Below, one piece after another: positions 27,799 to 36,723 of a stretch of 64,000 bases of DNA. Every line of letters starts with the position of its first letter. The stretch's first letter is position 1. Below the pieces are notes generated by a model. It saw only the letters and a program-made list of their open reading frames with translations, was not told the origin of the DNA and made no database searches. Made by a program: the position numbers and the translations under genes. Where the stretch lies: positions 62,001-126,000 of the forward strand of contig NZ_LMXN01000006.1 of NCBI RefSeq assembly GCF_001442615.1, given 5' to 3'. This stretch comes from Algoriphagus resistens (GTDB lineage: Bacteria; Bacteroidota; Bacteroidia; Cytophagales; Cyclobacteriaceae).

Positions 27799-30102
27799 TC
27801 ATTTTGCATGTATTTGGTAGGATTTGCCAGGCATTATCTCAAAGAAATATCCACGCATTTCGGCATCCCACACCATTTTCTTTTTATCAGAACTATCTTC
27901 GCTAACACGGTAGGAATCCCCTTTAAACACAGGAGGTTTCACAACAGATTTTGATTCCCCATCCGGAAAAATAAATTCATAATCTTTCCCGCTAAAATTC
28001 AGGGGGAAATAATAGAGTAAAAGCCGTGAATCCTTTCTAAGTACCAGGAAGTCATTGCCCCCGATAAAAAGCGGGATTTTTTCATCCGGAAATTTATAAT
28101 CAGGATAGGTCTTTCCTCCATCCAGCACCTCCCCGGACTCCCAGTCCATCCATTTTCCTTCGGGCAAATACAGATTTCGCGACTGCACGGAGGCATAATC
28201 ATTCCCAAATACAGGAGCAGCCAGGAGGGACTCTCCTATCATCCAACTATATTGGCGTCTGGTGGAATCAGCGAGTATATACGTGTTTTTATCCTTGGGA
28301 AAAGTAAGTGGAAGCGGAGACATAGCATGGGGAAATCCGGTCTCAAATCCCCTCACCACTTCACTGTAGATATATGGAACAAGCTGGTGATGCATCGCCA
28401 CAGCCTTTTCCACCACCTTCTCATAAGCTGGATTCTGCATATGCCAGGGACCATATCCCAAGGACATGACCGGCATTACAGCTGCCAGCATTGCATTCCG
28501 AACGAAGTACCGCTTTTGATCCTCAGTCAACGGATTGGTCAAATACTTTCCGGCCACAATATCAGGATACACATTTCCTGCGCCGCTGTAGGCATAGCTC
28601 AGTGCATTGATCGGCGTGCGATCCTGGTCAAAGCCATACTTGGTATCCTCCATTCTCAGAATATCCCCGGGAACACTGTAGGCGGAATTCCTTACCATCA
28701 CCAATTTTCCCCGGTCCATAAATGCCTCATTGACCGGGTTTAGCTTCGCGTCATTATTGAGCAATACGCCATCCTGAAGCATCAAATCTTCTTTGATGCC
28801 ATCAACTTTCCATTTTTCAAAACCGGAAACAAACCAATTGACAGCATCAGGCTTTTGGGTATTGAGCAAATAGGTTTTTCCTGAGGGAAAGTTCACATCA
28901 AAAACTTCGGGAGCTCCCATCGCATCCTCTACAAAATATCCTCTTTCAAGTCCTTCCTTGACAAAGTCACCGTCATTGGCAGCATCGTAATTCCCCCCGT
29001 CCCCAGGCAAGGCTTTGAAATTGATCCTGCTCCCCAAGAGTAATTTAATAGCTCTTTGTCTGAAAAAATCTTTCATTCCCTGCACATCAGGATACCTGGG
29101 ATTCGGAAGTCCGTCATCTCTTCCCCGTCCGGGAACACTGTCCCAAATCCCAAAGGAAGCAGTAGTGCCCTCTGTAGGTTTTCTACGCTCTCCCTTCCAG
29201 AAACCACTTCCTACCACTGCCCATTTTAGCGGATACCCTTTTTCCAGATAGGTATCAATATCCTGCTGAACAGATGATTGGTAGGTGTTCCACCCCAAAG
29301 ACCCGAATGCTTCGTAACCTACTTCAAAAAAATCAAACTTGGGCTTCTTAGCGGGATACCCTTCTTTTTCCCTTACTTCATTGTAAGCATGATAAAGTTG
29401 CCTGGGGTTTCCGAAAAAATAATAGGCATTCAGTTTTTCTGCATCACCTACTCCCATTTTGTTTTCAGCAGAGTCAATGGCTATCCTTTTCTCCCCGTTT
29501 GCAAAGATTACCTGAGCGATGTGCTCGGAGGGAAAAACAGCAAACGTCGAGATAAAGCGGTAATGGTTCCAGTTATGGCCTGAAGTCTTATCGTTCATAA
29601 AATGATCATTTCTGTAGCCAAAAAGATCGGTTTTCCCTTCATAGCCTCCATGATCTCCCAAACCATACACCGGAGACATACTGGCAGTACGGACTTCCAT
29701 TGTCAACGGTAAAGACGGCTCGGAAGACCATACTTCTACATGTAACTGCCCCTCACCTAAAGTCATCCGAAAATCGGCGGTTTCCCCCTCGTTATTGAGA
29801 AGTTTTCCATGCAATTGGTTTCCGTCTTCCGTATAGCTATCAACAAAAGCTGAACTCGGTTTCACAGAGTCCCAGGCGGAAAATAAAATCCCTGAACCCG
29901 CATGGGCAGGCAAAAGCTCTTTACCATACCTGTCGAAGACCGAAAATGCCGAGTTGGATTTAGTTAATCGGAGGCTAAGTGTTTCACTCTGGATAAATAT
30001 AATATCCTCCTCGGCGGTTCTGCCTGAAAAAACACCACAGGCGGCCAAGGGCAACAACAGCAAGTACATGCACTGCCTGATCTGTAGGGTAACATTTTTC
30101 AC
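27799..30102 (-). CDS. GH31-family glycoside hydrolase lipoprotein
   Basis: A 767-residue protein beginning with a GTG that overlaps the upstream stop codon by 4 bp (GTGA). A lipoprotein signal ends in LAAC near residue 22, so it is membrane-anchored. The GH31 barrel (about 250-620) has the putative nucleophile aspartate near 439 (KVDGIKEDLM) and a second conserved block with RMEDTKYGFDQDRTP. A C-terminal beta-sandwich follows. GH31 includes alpha-glucosidases, alpha-xylosidases, sulfoquinovosidases and others; the active site here is unusual enough that I do not name a substrate. Confidence 0.85.
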   Translation of the reverse strand: MKNVTLQIRQCMYLLLLPLAACGVFSGRTAEEDIIFIQSETLSLRLTKSNSAFSVFDRYGKELLPAHAGSGILFSAWDSVKPSSAFVDSYTEDGNQLHGKLLNNEGETADFRMTLGEGQLHVEVWSSEPSLPLTMEVRTASMSPVYGLGDHGGYEGKTDLFGYRNDHFMNDKTSGHNWNHYRFISTFAVFPSEHIAQVIFANGEKRIAIDSAENKMGVGDAEKLNAYYFFGNPRQLYHAYNEVREKEGYPAKKPKFDFFEVGYEAFGSLGWNTYQSSVQQDIDTYLEKGYPLKWAVVGSGFWKGERRKPTEGTTASFGIWDSVPGRGRDDGLPNPRYPDVQGMKDFFRQRAIKLLLGSRINFKALPGDGGNYDAANDGDFVKEGLERGYFVEDAMGAPEVFDVNFPSGKTYLLNTQKPDAVNWFVSGFEKWKVDGIKEDLMLQDGVLLNNDAKLNPVNEAFMDRGKLVMVRNSAYSVPGDILRMEDTKYGFDQDRTPINALSYAYSGAGNVYPDIVAGKYLTNPLTEDQKRYFVRNAMLAAVMPVMSLGYGPWHMQNPAYEKVVEKAVAMHHQLVPYIYSEVVRGFETGFPHAMSPLPLTFPKDKNTYILADSTRRQYSWMIGESLLAAPVFGNDYASVQSRNLYLPEGKWMDWESGEVLDGGKTYPDYKFPDEKIPLFIGGNDFLVLRKDSRLLLYYFPLNFSGKDYEFIFPDGESKSVVKPPVFKGDSYRVSEDSSDKKKMVWDAEMRGYFFEIMPGKSYQIHAK

Positions 30103-32684
30103 TCAAACATTATTTTTAGTGCAGAAAGCCCATACCCCTCAATTTCAATAGTCCAGTCCTCTTCTTTATCCAAAGTCCTGATTACTTTCCCACTATCATC
30201 CAAAACCTGTATGGATTTTAGTGTGGATGGCAATCCTGCTTTTTCCAGGTCCAACAGCACGGTCCCGCCCTGCTTCTCAAATCGCTGATTAAGAAGGACT
30301 ACATGTAGTGTTTTGCCATCTTCGGATGCTGTCACCACATGTTCTATAGAAGGATTGCTTAGGGTTAATCCCCGGGTTATAATTTTCAGGTTAGCCGCAT
30401 CGCCAAATACGCTGCCCGGAGCAAACCCGTAACTCTGGTGCGGTCCGACTTTGGGCGTAATAAATCCCCGCGGAAACGTAATAGTTTGATTTGACCGCAA
30501 TTCAACTTCAGCCATCAGATAATCGGTAATCCAACCAATCTGCCACCAGGCATGATGCGGAAAAGGCCCAGAACCGGCATCCATTGCCCGCCAGTAATAG
30601 GATGCTACACTGGTTTGCTTGTTTACAAATGCATCCCGACCAATCGCCGCCGAGCGGGCCATGTCTTTAAAAATCGGTTCTCCTGTCAACTCATACATCC
30701 GGATAAACATCCCTGCATGGCTGGCAAGCAAAATAGGGCCGTTCCCATTGGCTGAACCCAGCGCTCCCCCATGCTCAAAGCTCAGACCGGCCTGTGCTAT
30801 TTCCCAATCCAGTACTTCCTTGCCATGCACAACCTTTTTGGTAGTGTTTGCAATAGGATGGGTATAGATATGGGTGGTATATAGTTCAGCTGCTCTGATG
30901 GCTGCATCCCGGTAGGCAGTATCCTTTGTCAGCTCATAAAGATCCAAAAATGCCTGGGCACTTTGGCCTGTTGCAAAATCCGGAACATACCTGGCATCTC
31001 CGCACACGCCTAGAAATTTTCCGTTCTCAACCCCGTTTGCAATAAACCAATCCGCACCTCTCACTGCAGCATCCAGGTATTTCTGATCGCCCAACAGCCT
31101 ATTGGCAACCAGCAAACCGTAAAATGTGGGTCTGAAATCAGTGAGTTCCCGGAACAGTTCCTCTTCATCCCGGCCATAAGCAACAGCCCAGCTTCCGTCA
31201 CTTTTCTGCCAGTCCAAAAGTAGCTCAGCACCAAGCCGCAACCTTTCTTTTAATTCTGCATTATCCGGTTCAAAAAGAAGTATATTCCCGATATCCAGCA
31301 TGATGTAATACATCAGTGCTATTGGCTCCACCATATCCCCCCATTCCTCCACAAACTTCCTGGATTTATAGAGGTAGTATTGACCGATCGCTGCCCCTTT
31401 AAAAAAACCATCAGCTGTCTGCTGCTGTTTTAGCTTAAAATTCAGTGCATAGGGCAGTATCTGCCGGTTTATTTTCGGGTTTCCGGTGCTTTTTGCCAGC
31501 ATCCACATCGCTCCGTAATCCGCATTTTTCATCGCGTCCTTATCCGAGCCTACCACTCCGCCCAGGTAGGATTGGGCACCTATTTCTTTTCCCTCAAAAT
31601 CCTCTATCCGCCAAAGGGATGTGGCCGGATCCATCAGGTAAGCGTGCATTTGCGCTACTCTGTTACTCAGCGACTGTTTGTTTGAACGCAGGTGTACCCC
31701 TTCTTCAAATTCATAAACATCATACACTGCATGGTTCAGCATGGCAAACCAGTCCACCTGCTGAATACTTATGCGAAATCCGAAAGTCAACGTTTCTCCT
31801 GCTTTCATTGCACTGCTTTGTTCACCAAGGACTGGGTAATAAATAGAAGGAGACAAATGTGAATTCCTGTTCATATGTGATATCCCCAAGTGCCATTTGG
31901 CATGGGTGTTTTCATCAGACTCCCAGGGATCTCTCCCCAACTCTGGATTGGGAATAGCCGCTATTGTGAAGCCCTTAACCGAGGTAATCATTGGACTCAG
32001 CGTACTTGCCGTATGCTCACTGAATACAATTGGCCTGTTTGGAATTCCATTCCCGTAGCCATAGGAAAGAGGAAGGTTTTCTTCCAGCTTGTTCCCATGG
32101 AAATAGCCCGGAACAGTAGCCCATTTCAATTCATTTTCCGGTACAATAACAAGTGTAGGACTTGCCAGGGAATAGTAACCATCGTGATCCGCATCAAAAG
32201 TTTGTTCAATTGAAATGTCGTTGGACTCTTTACCCAAAGTCCATAAACTGGTAACGGTTCCAAAATCCGTAACTGCTGTAAACTGAACACTTGATGCATT
32301 AATCTTTTCCGCCTTCCCAGGGTAAAAGTTAAGCGCTTCCCCTGCTGTATTCAGGTTTACGGGAGCCGTTCTTTTTTTCCAGGTCGGGACGATGTATTTA
32401 TAACTTTCTCCGGGGAAAGGCTCTCCTGTGCCGGTAAGAAATTCCTCTTGCGGATCAGCTACAGGTTTTTGACCTGAAGTCAAGAGCGTATATTCACCAG
32501 ACAGGTGCCCGAGATCCTGCCATTGCGTTCCGTTATAAATTGCAAGCTTGGAAATCTCCCACCCATTCGAGGTTTCGATCCATTCAATATGGATTTTTTG
32601 GTTGGAAAGCTCCATCACCTGCTGCGCAAAAGCCTGCACGGGAAGCAGCAAAAATAAGCTATAGATTATAAATTTAGGGTTCAT
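30099..32684 (-). CDS. secreted (alpha/alpha)6-barrel protein, probable glycan-active enzyme
   Basis: About 861 residues. I chose the ATG at 32684, which gives a signal peptide (MNPKFIIYSLFLLLPVQAFA); the longer frame would overlap the upstream gene. After an N-terminal beta-rich half (about 25-320), the middle (about 350-720) has repeating paired helices typical of (alpha/alpha)6 barrels (…LLLDWQKSDGSWAVAYGRD…, …GADWFIANGVENGK…, …AAELYTTHIY…). A short beta domain closes it. The layout recalls glycoside hydrolases and polysaccharide lyases of families with this barrel, but I cannot assign a family or name catalytic residues. It overlaps the GH31 gene by 4 bp. Confidence 0.6.
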   Translation of the reverse strand: MNPKFIIYSLFLLLPVQAFAQQVMELSNQKIHIEWIETSNGWEISKLAIYNGTQWQDLGHLSGEYTLLTSGQKPVADPQEEFLTGTGEPFPGESYKYIVPTWKKRTAPVNLNTAGEALNFYPGKAEKINASSVQFTAVTDFGTVTSLWTLGKESNDISIEQTFDADHDGYYSLASPTLVIVPENELKWATVPGYFHGNKLEENLPLSYGYGNGIPNRPIVFSEHTASTLSPMITSVKGFTIAAIPNPELGRDPWESDENTHAKWHLGISHMNRNSHLSPSIYYPVLGEQSSAMKAGETLTFGFRISIQQVDWFAMLNHAVYDVYEFEEGVHLRSNKQSLSNRVAQMHAYLMDPATSLWRIEDFEGKEIGAQSYLGGVVGSDKDAMKNADYGAMWMLAKSTGNPKINRQILPYALNFKLKQQQTADGFFKGAAIGQYYLYKSRKFVEEWGDMVEPIALMYYIMLDIGNILLFEPDNAELKERLRLGAELLLDWQKSDGSWAVAYGRDEEELFRELTDFRPTFYGLLVANRLLGDQKYLDAAVRGADWFIANGVENGKFLGVCGDARYVPDFATGQSAQAFLDLYELTKDTAYRDAAIRAAELYTTHIYTHPIANTTKKVVHGKEVLDWEIAQAGLSFEHGGALGSANGNGPILLASHAGMFIRMYELTGEPIFKDMARSAAIGRDAFVNKQTSVASYYWRAMDAGSGPFPHHAWWQIGWITDYLMAEVELRSNQTITFPRGFITPKVGPHQSYGFAPGSVFGDAANLKIITRGLTLSNPSIEHVVTASEDGKTLHVVLLNQRFEKQGGTVLLDLEKAGLPSTLKSIQVLDDSGKVIRTLDKEEDWTIEIEGYGLSALKIMFE

Positions 32685-32707
32685 TGTATGTCTGTTTAAC
32701 TTCCGTC

Positions 32708-35014
32708 TTAGTTGCAAATAAGCCCAAAAAGTGCTGCGGGAATTGCCTCTCCGGGGTGGTCTAATTCAATAATCAGCCGTTCTACAGAAATAGCCGGCTT
32801 AAAGGAAATTACATTGATTGTCTGGTGATTTTCCATTTCAGCATGCAAAAGCTTACCGTTCCCATCCGTAATCCTGTAGGATTTCACACAAAACGGGATT
32901 TCCGATTCGGGATGTCCCATCAGTGTGGACTCCATGGGATGATCGTAATCAGTATCAAAAAACAACTTAATTTCCTTGATAGACTTCGCTTCCCTCCAAC
33001 TGATTTTTAACTGCGGATGAGCATCTTCAAGCGAGGCTACCCAGGCATTGGGCGTGAGCGTGGGTCTGAATATGCCGTTCAACAGGTTTCCCTTTCCGAA
33101 TGCTTTCAGGGGCTGGTTTAATTCAAAGCCCAGATTATGCCCGTTTGGGCGTCTTTCAGGAACCCAAAATTCAAACTCATCGATGCCAATTCCGATGGGC
33201 GGAGATTGAATACTGCTGGTAGCAACAGACTTATTGAATTTATTAAATACAGAAAGTATTCCGGTAACCCGGAGATCCGAACACTTCACTTCCACCGAAT
33301 CGTTTTGCAACAGACAAAGCGCCAGGTATTGGGACCCCTTACTTTCAAAATCAAAGTCAATGTGATAAACGTGCTCACCCTTTCGTAACCGGATTTCCTT
33401 TTGCTCCAGTAATCGGTCCAACGTAAAATTCCCTGGCTTTTGGCTATTTCTAAGTTCAACTTTTTGAATACAATCCTGCGCTGATCTAAGCATTAATTTC
33501 ATCGAGATCTTCTCCGATTCTGTTACCGGAAGCAATTGTGCCATTGAAAACCCAAGCGATTTCCAGGGGCCGCTATAAGGAAGCGAGGATAGCTCAAATT
33601 CACTGGAAACTTCCAGCCCTGCATCGCTGAGCATATCATTTTTTAGATTCAGGGCAGTATGGGGTATATACTGGCCCGATTGTAAAAGCAAGTTTTGAAG
33701 TGCCTTCATATGATCAGCGGTAGCCAATCCAGCCGGTAGCAGTCCTTTTTCCAGGCAAAGCTTAGCTGCCATTGCAATTGCCTGGCTATTGTGGGCACAG
33801 GTTGCCATGACACGTGTAGATCCAAATGCCACATGGCTGGCGCTCATCAACCTTCCGCCCAAGAACAGGTTTTTAATGTTGCGGCTGTACATAGACCGGT
33901 AAGGAATCTGGTAAACTCCTTTCGAATGCCATTGCGTACAGCCCGGCTTGTCGCTGTAAACACCGTCTGCAGGATGAAGGTCAAGAGCCCAGCCTCCAAA
34001 CGAAACCGCATCAAAATGTTCCCGCTGCTCAATTACATCTCTTTGATGCATGATGTAATCCCCTTCAAACCTTCGGCTTTCCCTTTTTCCCGGGATGGTT
34101 CCCACCCATTCCAGGGTCAGGTTTTCAACATCCGGATATTCCCCGGAATTTTTCACATGATCCCAGATCCCATAAATTATTCTCCATAATTCCCATTTAA
34201 TATCCTCACTGCTCAGAATAGTATCTGCGCGTCCCCCATATTCCACCCACCAGAGCCTACAACCGTCCTCACGTAAGTTAAACGTTTTGAAGCGGGGTAA
34301 TTTTGACAGCTCCCGGTTGGCGAACGAGGGGGGCACAAAACGTACAGGCTTCCCGGTATCCTTACTGTAGAAATAAAGGGAATGCCCCAAAAGCTCTCCG
34401 TATTTTTGATCCGGAGCAAATAATTCATCAAACTCTTCCTTTGATTCAGCTCCCATTCTAAAAGCTGCCCCCGCCAAAAAACCTACTATTCCATCCCCGG
34501 AGGCATCCATGAACAAAGGGGCAGATAACTTAAATTCGGTAGAATTCTGGCTACAGAATGCTTTTACAAAAGCAATCTTGTCCTCTCCGGATTTTTCCAG
34601 ATCATACACACTTGTATTAAGCAAAAGTGTGATGTTCTTTTCCAGAGCTATTTTTTCCAGCAGGATTGTATCCAGCAGAATTGGATTCCCTTCCGGATTT
34701 CTGTACATGTTCTCCACTAGCAGCTCGTCAATGACACCACCTTCCCGCGCCCAGCGATTATTGTTGCCCATATGAGAGGTGGCCCCCAATACCCATAGAC
34801 GGATTTCGGAAGAAGCGTTTCCCCCTAGTACAGGACGATCCTGCACCAGGCAAACCTTCAGCCCTTCCCGCGCCGCAGTAATGGCCGCGCACGTGCCGGA
34901 CATTCCTCCTCCCACAATTACCAGATCCGATGCAATTGCCACTGCATGGGATTGTCTTTTTCCGGTGAATGCGCCTTCTTGTATCATAGTATTCATAAAT
35001 GAATTAATTCTCAT
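32708..35014 (-). CDS. FAD-dependent oxidoreductase of the FAD_oxidored family, cytoplasmic
   Basis: About 768 residues, no signal peptide. A Rossmann FAD-binding motif (LVIVGGGMSGTCAAITAA) is followed by the family signature DRPVLGGNASSEIR and, near the middle, a second cofactor region (YSRNIKNLFLGGRLMSASHVAF). The C-terminal 250 residues are beta-rich and may be a carbohydrate-binding-like domain. Start candidates are 35014 (11-bp overlap with the transporter) or 34996 (none). It is a paralog of the exported enzyme at 46277-48073; the shared signature is nearly identical. Such proteins are common in PULs but their reactions are mostly unknown. It follows a sodium:solute symporter, so an imported sugar or sugar acid may be its substrate. 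Confidence 0.85.
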   Translation of the reverse strand: MRINSFMNTMIQEGAFTGKRQSHAVAIASDLVIVGGGMSGTCAAITAAREGLKVCLVQDRPVLGGNASSEIRLWVLGATSHMGNNNRWAREGGVIDELLVENMYRNPEGNPILLDTILLEKIALEKNITLLLNTSVYDLEKSGEDKIAFVKAFCSQNSTEFKLSAPLFMDASGDGIVGFLAGAAFRMGAESKEEFDELFAPDQKYGELLGHSLYFYSKDTGKPVRFVPPSFANRELSKLPRFKTFNLREDGCRLWWVEYGGRADTILSSEDIKWELWRIIYGIWDHVKNSGEYPDVENLTLEWVGTIPGKRESRRFEGDYIMHQRDVIEQREHFDAVSFGGWALDLHPADGVYSDKPGCTQWHSKGVYQIPYRSMYSRNIKNLFLGGRLMSASHVAFGSTRVMATCAHNSQAIAMAAKLCLEKGLLPAGLATADHMKALQNLLLQSGQYIPHTALNLKNDMLSDAGLEVSSEFELSSLPYSGPWKSLGFSMAQLLPVTESEKISMKLMLRSAQDCIQKVELRNSQKPGNFTLDRLLEQKEIRLRKGEHVYHIDFDFESKGSQYLALCLLQNDSVEVKCSDLRVTGILSVFNKFNKSVATSSIQSPPIGIGIDEFEFWVPERRPNGHNLGFELNQPLKAFGKGNLLNGIFRPTLTPNAWVASLEDAHPQLKISWREAKSIKEIKLFFDTDYDHPMESTLMGHPESEIPFCVKSYRITDGNGKLLHAEMENHQTINVISFKPAISVERLIIELDHPGEAIPAALFGLICN

Positions 35015-36659
35015 GTTGGATTTTGTGGATCCGTTTGGTGTAGCTGTAGAGGAATGCTCCAAAAACCACTATAGCAATTCCAAGGATCATCAAATAAATG
35101 GCAGCATTTTCTGCCCAAACGGTTAAAATGAGTAATAGACCTCCAATTGCCACCATGGCTATGGAGAGCACTCTTATTCCATAAATATTCTGGATCTCTG
35201 CAGCGGAATTTGTGGTTGCGGGGATCTCATTTTCAGGTATTTCCTGGGATTTTTGTTGGCTTTCCTTCCCTATAAACTCATATCCTGACAAAAGCAAAAA
35301 AGGTAAGCCTACCCCTAGGATCATTTCTTCGCTTCTGCTAAGGGAAAACCCAAGCATTAGCGGGGATAGAAATTTAAAAAACAGATTGACTGCCAGGCTG
35401 ATCATGGTCACCCCCAGGATAGACTTCCCTATTTGTTTTTTGGAAAACAAGGCCCAGATCGCAGGACCATACAGCGCTCCTCCGGTCACAGCCCCTATAC
35501 TTAGCACTACTTCCACTATTCCACCGGCTAAAGGGACCAGGAATGCCACCCCAATAGTGAGTATCCCAAATATCAATGTGGAAATACGGGCAAAGACCAT
35601 TAGGTTTTTGTCCGAAGACCGGGGCCTCAGCGGTTTATAAACATCATTGGTCAATACCGCTGCGGCAAGGTTCAACGAAGTATTTACAGAACTGGCAGTG
35701 GCAAATATCATCCCTCCGATCATCAGCCCCAGCATGCCTACAGGCAGTACTTCCTTACAGATCATCAAGTAAGCGCCTTCAGCCTCCAACCTGCTCAAAG
35801 CAGGGTTAATCACCTTGTATATCATTGGGGGAAGCATCCAGATAATCGGGCTCACTAAATACAATGCACCAAACAAATACCCGACTTTACTGGCGGATTT
35901 GGTGTTTTTGGTACTGGTATAGCGTTGGACATAGGCCCAGTTCCCCCCTATGAAAACCAGGTTATACGCACAAAAAGCACCTATAAAAAGGGGGGAATAT
36001 TCCCCGTTAAACATATGAAAGAACGTCTCGGGAGCAGAGGTTGCGAAATTGGAGAGTCCTCCGACTTTATCGATAGAAAGGGGCAGCACAATTAACACGG
36101 CGGCTGTAAGAATAACAAACTGCAGCACGTCGGTCACCACAACTGCCCAGAGTCCCCCTACTGCAGTATAAACCATGATTATACCTCCCAAAAGCAGGAT
36201 GGAGTAATAGATATCAAAACCGGTTGATACGTTTACTATTTTTGCAACAGGGTATAGAAAGGATCCCGTATAGCCCAGGGACAAGGACAAAAACAGGTAG
36301 GTATAATATTTCTGGACTTTTACTCCGAAACGCCGGGTAAGATATTCCGCCACAGTAAGTGCATTTGTAGCCCGCCATTTGGGAGCAATAAAATACCCTA
36401 TCAAGAATCCGGCAATGCACATCGCCATCTGTATGGTGATGGCCACAAGACCGTGTTGATAAGCAATTGATCCCCATACCACGAAAGTCCCTGCGGAGAA
36501 AAAGCTCATAAACAGCGACAGGCCATTAATTCCCCAGGGGACGGCGCCTCCTGCGGCAAAGAAAGATTTCATATCCCCTCCCTGTTTACCAAAAGACAGT
36601 CCTACGACCATAATGATCAGGGTAAAGAGGATAATGGTGGAGTAATCTAGAAAGGCCAT
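35004..36659 (-). CDS. sodium:solute symporter (SSS family)
   Basis: A 551-residue inner-membrane transporter with about 13-14 hydrophobic segments and the SSS-family layout (MAFLDYSTIILFTLIIMVVG at the start, then a conserved AAGGAVPWG… and WRATNALTVAEYL segment). It probably imports the mono- or oligosaccharide released by the PUL, coupled to Na+. It lies between the unknown 825-residue gene and the FAD oxidoreductase, overlapping the latter by a few bases. Confidence 0.92.
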   Translation of the reverse strand: MAFLDYSTIILFTLIIMVVGLSFGKQGGDMKSFFAAGGAVPWGINGLSLFMSFFSAGTFVVWGSIAYQHGLVAITIQMAMCIAGFLIGYFIAPKWRATNALTVAEYLTRRFGVKVQKYYTYLFLSLSLGYTGSFLYPVAKIVNVSTGFDIYYSILLLGGIIMVYTAVGGLWAVVVTDVLQFVILTAAVLIVLPLSIDKVGGLSNFATSAPETFFHMFNGEYSPLFIGAFCAYNLVFIGGNWAYVQRYTSTKNTKSASKVGYLFGALYLVSPIIWMLPPMIYKVINPALSRLEAEGAYLMICKEVLPVGMLGLMIGGMIFATASSVNTSLNLAAAVLTNDVYKPLRPRSSDKNLMVFARISTLIFGILTIGVAFLVPLAGGIVEVVLSIGAVTGGALYGPAIWALFSKKQIGKSILGVTMISLAVNLFFKFLSPLMLGFSLSRSEEMILGVGLPFLLLSGYEFIGKESQQKSQEIPENEIPATTNSAAEIQNIYGIRVLSIAMVAIGGLLLILTVWAENAAIYLMILGIAIVVFGAFLYSYTKRIHKIQHEN

Positions 36660-36723
36660 TGAATGTAATTATAAATGCCTAAGGCACTTTTAAGGTGTTA
36701 ATTCATTGAGATGTTAGGGAATC

